Assembly: GCA_017458225.1 (NCBI GenBank) | Contig: JAFTFX010000022.1 | Span: 62,001 to 126,000 of the forward strand | DNA length: 64,000 nt | Source of the DNA: Prevotella sp. | GTDB taxonomy: Bacteria > Bacteroidota > Bacteroidia > Bacteroidales > Bacteroidaceae | Direction of reading: 5' to 3' | Shown: in pieces, positions 61,952 to 64,000 of the stretch | How the letters are laid out: every line of letters starts with the position of its first letter | How positions within the stretch are numbered: the stretch's first letter is position 1 | Program-made: the position numbers and the translations under genes | Notes under the pieces: model-generated | What the model was told of the DNA's origin: nothing | Seen by the model: the letters and a program-made list of their open reading frames with translations, nothing else | Database searches by the model: none

Positions 61952-62398
61952 CTATTTCATTTTCCACTCTCCGTTGTGCTCCACCATCGGTACCACAATC
62001 TCTTCACGGGTAGAGTCGGCATAGTTCAGCATGAGGAACACTTGAATGATTTGCTGGGTGGAGTCGATGCGTGCATTGCTGACGTTGAACGAACGGATGC
62101 CGCCATGCTGTTCCTGCTGGGTGGCGGCAAACTGCTTGTAGGTGGTGATGAGCTGTTCGCGGTAGCTCTCCGGCAGACTGTCGCCGCCGGCGCGGTTGGC
62201 AAGGAACTGGTCGTAGTGGCCGTCGAGCAGTGTCTGATAGCTGTTTTTAGCCGCCTGTCGGGCAGCCTCAAGGGCTTTCTCTGCGTCGGAACGCTGGTCG
62301 GAACAGGCAGCAGCCAAGAATAGAAATACCCACATCGAGAGCAGCAGGGCTGTCTTCGATGAGGGTATGATGTGCAATCGCTGATTTTTCATTTTCAA
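61952..62398 (-). CDS. Small lipoprotein, DUF4878/DUF3887-like
   Basis: 148 residues, with a lipobox LAAAC near 32 after a long hydrophobic segment, then a NTF2-like alpha+beta body (SYQTLLDGHYDQFLANRAGG, EEIVVPMVEHNGEWKMK). The ending GEWKM is common in such lipoproteins. Function unknown. Start could be Met1 or Met3. Part of the der-to-MscS unit. Confidence 0.72.
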   Translation of the reverse strand: MKMKNQRLHIIPSSKTALLLSMWVFLFLAAACSDQRSDAEKALEAARQAAKNSYQTLLDGHYDQFLANRAGGDSLPESYREQLITTYKQFAATQQEQHGGIRSFNVSNARIDSTQQIIQVFLMLNYADSTREEIVVPMVEHNGEWKMK

Positions 62399-62433
62399 GA
62401 ACGGGATTCAGAAAGCCGTTAGTGATGGAAGAA

Positions 62434-63747
62434 CTATTTCTGTCGGATGAAGATGTTGATAGGTGAGCCCGTCAGTGTCCAGTTCTCACGAATCTTGTTC
62501 TCCAGAAAACGCTTGTAGGGCTCCTTGATGTACTGGGGCAGATTGGCATAGAAGATGAACGTAGGAATCTGCGTGTCGGGCACCTGCGATACATACTTGA
62601 TTTTGATATACTTACCCTTGATGGAGGGTGGGGGAGTAGCCTCCACAATGGGCAGCATCACTTCGTTGAGTTTCGACGTGCCAATCTTCACCTTACGATT
62701 CAGATAGACCTCCTTGGCCGTTTCGAGCACCTTGAAGATGCGCTGTTTGGTGAGTGCCGAGGCGAAGATGATGGGGAAGTCTACAAACGGAGCCATGCGC
62801 TCGCGGATGGCATTCTTAAAGGTATCGATGACAATCTGTGACTTGTCTTCCACCAAGTCCCACTTGTTGACCACTACCACCAGCGACTTGTTGTTCTTCT
62901 GGATGAGCTGGAAGATGTTCATGTCTTGTGCTTCAATGCCTCGGGTGGCATCAATCATGAGGATGCACACGTCGCTGTTCTCGATGGCACGGATGGAGCG
63001 CATCACAGAGTAGAACTCCAAATCCTCGGTCACCTTGTTCTTGCGTCGGATGCCGGCCGTGTCGACCAAGTAGAAGTCGAAGCCGAACTTGTCATAGCGC
63101 GTGTAGATGCTGTCGCGTGTGGTGCCGGCAATCTCGGTCACGATATGGCGGTCTTCACCGATGAAGGCGTTGATGATGCTCGACTTGCCAGCATTCGGAC
63201 GGCCCACGACGGCAAAACGGGGAATGCCTTCTTCCAGGTCGTCTTTCGACTTCTCGGGCAGCGTCTCAACAACTTTGTCGAGCAGATCGCCGGTGCCACT
63301 GCCAGTAGCAGCGCTCACACAGAAGGGATCGCCCAGGCCCAGTTTATAGAAGTCGTATTGTCCGTAAAGGTCTTTTCCGTCGTCGGCCTTGTTGGCGACA
63401 AGGATGACGGGCAGTTTGCTGCGGCGCAAAATCTGGGCAACATCCATGTCCCAGTCGGTTACTCCGTTTTTTATGTCGCACAGGAAGAGCACCAGGTCGG
63501 CCTCTTCGGTGGCGATAATCACCTGTTTGCGGATTTCCTCTTCAAAAATGTCGTCACTGTTGACCACCCAGCCGCCAGTGTCGACTACTGAAAATTCGTG
63601 ACCGCACCATTCACATTTGCCGTACTGACGGTCGCGCGTGGTGCCAGCTTCGTCGCTCACAATTGCCTGTCGGCTATTGGTTAATCTATTAAATAAGGTG
63701 GACTTGCCCACGTTCGGACGGCCCACAATCGCTACTAAATTTGCCAT
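62434..63747 (-). CDS. der: Ribosome assembly GTPase Der (EngA)
   Basis: 437 residues with two tandem G domains and a KH-like C-terminus. First: [17 protein letters not shown]. Second: [18 protein letters not shown]. Der assists late 50S assembly. First gene of a minus-strand unit running to the MscS gene; -7 box at 63767-63774. Confidence 0.97.
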   Translation of the reverse strand: MANLVAIVGRPNVGKSTLFNRLTNSRQAIVSDEAGTTRDRQYGKCEWCGHEFSVVDTGGWVVNSDDIFEEEIRKQVIIATEEADLVLFLCDIKNGVTDWDMDVAQILRRSKLPVILVANKADDGKDLYGQYDFYKLGLGDPFCVSAATGSGTGDLLDKVVETLPEKSKDDLEEGIPRFAVVGRPNAGKSSIINAFIGEDRHIVTEIAGTTRDSIYTRYDKFGFDFYLVDTAGIRRKNKVTEDLEFYSVMRSIRAIENSDVCILMIDATRGIEAQDMNIFQLIQKNNKSLVVVVNKWDLVEDKSQIVIDTFKNAIRERMAPFVDFPIIFASALTKQRIFKVLETAKEVYLNRKVKIGTSKLNEVMLPIVEATPPPSIKGKYIKIKYVSQVPDTQIPTFIFYANLPQYIKEPYKRFLENKIRENWTLTGSPINIFIRQK

Positions 63748-63766
63748 AATTACAGTCTTTTCGCTG

Positions 63767-63774
63767 CAAAGTTA
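63767..63774 (-). promoter_or_regulatory. -7 box of the der operon
   Basis: TAACTTTG on the minus strand, 19 nt before the ATG. Confidence 0.65.
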
Positions 63775-63892
63775 CGATTAAGTGGGCGAATATCCAAATT
63801 AATTAGTGTTTTTTCCGAAACTCATTTTCAAGTCTAAATGTAGATTTATATATTTTTTACATACTGATTGATGGTGAATCGGAAAATTGTTG

Positions 63893-63997
63893 TACCTTTG
63901 CAAACGATTCGAGTTGACCAAAATGGAAAACTTTTTCGATTCAAAAAATAAAAAAGTTTTCCAAAACGGAAAACTTTTTATTCGGGAACATAACTAA
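63893..63997 (+). promoter_or_regulatory. Promoter and leader-like segment at right edge
   Basis: TACCTTTG (63893-63900), then a 24-codon frame from ATG 63923 to TAA 63995. In it GGAAAACTTTTT occurs at 63925-63936 and 63968-63979, and its complement AAAAAGTTTTCC at 63951-63962. The middle segment can pair with either side, as in attenuators. The downstream gene would lie outside the window. Confidence 0.5.
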
Positions 63998-64000
63998 AAG

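Overview
The window looks like chromosomal DNA of a carbohydrate-degrading Prevotella-type bacterium (Bacteroidales, Prevotellaceae). The evidence is the near-universal TAnnTTTG -7 box upstream of genes, weak or absent Shine-Dalgarno signals, the parA-parB-DUF5683-lytic transglycosylase-relA gene order, DUF2723 and DUF3467 families, large secreted proteins with a YYLYNP start and a YNLQGQRV-type C-terminus, and pectin-active enzymes. Genus is an inference; no rRNA or tRNA gene was seen.

Layout. 1-6.2 kb: a partial PL11 rhamnogalacturonan lyase with a C-terminal strand-repeat region, a free-standing rpsJ with its own promoter and terminator, a small lipoprotein and a two-domain GH43 enzyme. 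6.5-9.7 kb: fusA, rpsG and rpsL (read rpsL-rpsG-fusA); rpsJ is cut off from this cluster and no S10-operon gene follows it. 9.9-11.5 kb: DUF3467 gene, a 22-nt-period repeat element, a decayed PIN toxin-antitoxin cassette and a small peptide gene. 11.5-20.7 kb: two giant secreted proteins (1515 and 1416 aa), each followed by a small peptide gene and a hairpin. 21-32 kb: polysaccharide deacetylase, DUF2723 membrane protein, YqaA/DedA-like protein, unknown membrane protein, purD, a DPP-IV-like peptidase and an RlmL-type rRNA methyltransferase. 32-42 kb: orphan histidine kinase, lptB, mlaE-mlaF, then parA-parB-DUF5683-lytic transglycosylase-relA, with a CE8 pectinesterase 1 nt after relA. 43-49 kb: secreted alpha/beta hydrolase, MerR regulator, SPFH protein with an Arc-like partner and a DUF1648-type membrane protein, alaS. 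49-52.3 kb: an accessory island with gene remnants, a second 22-nt-period element, a three-gene HipB-HipS-HipT locus and an intact PIN toxin-antitoxin pair. 52.4-59.5 kb: secreted and lipoprotein genes under a membrane-anchored AraC-type regulator, divergent from a TPR-AraC regulator. 59.5-63.7 kb: MscS-type channel, PBP4-type peptidase, lipoprotein and der. The right edge holds a promoter and a leader-like segment.

How it fits together. Most genes serve translation, the envelope (lptB, Mla, PBP4, lytic transglycosylase), chromosome partitioning and the stringent response. Pectin enzymes (PL11, GH43, CE8, a possible acylesterase) are scattered among them rather than grouped in one locus. The most unusual features are (i) degenerate tandem arrays with an exact 22-nt (once 21-nt) period immediately after stop codons at four places, two of them homologous elements beside toxin-antitoxin genes; (ii) secreted-giant plus small-peptide pairs, one relic of which is joined to the PIN cassette beside a duplicated promoter; and (iii) a HipBST-like locus with an SIS motif and two matching operators around its promoter.
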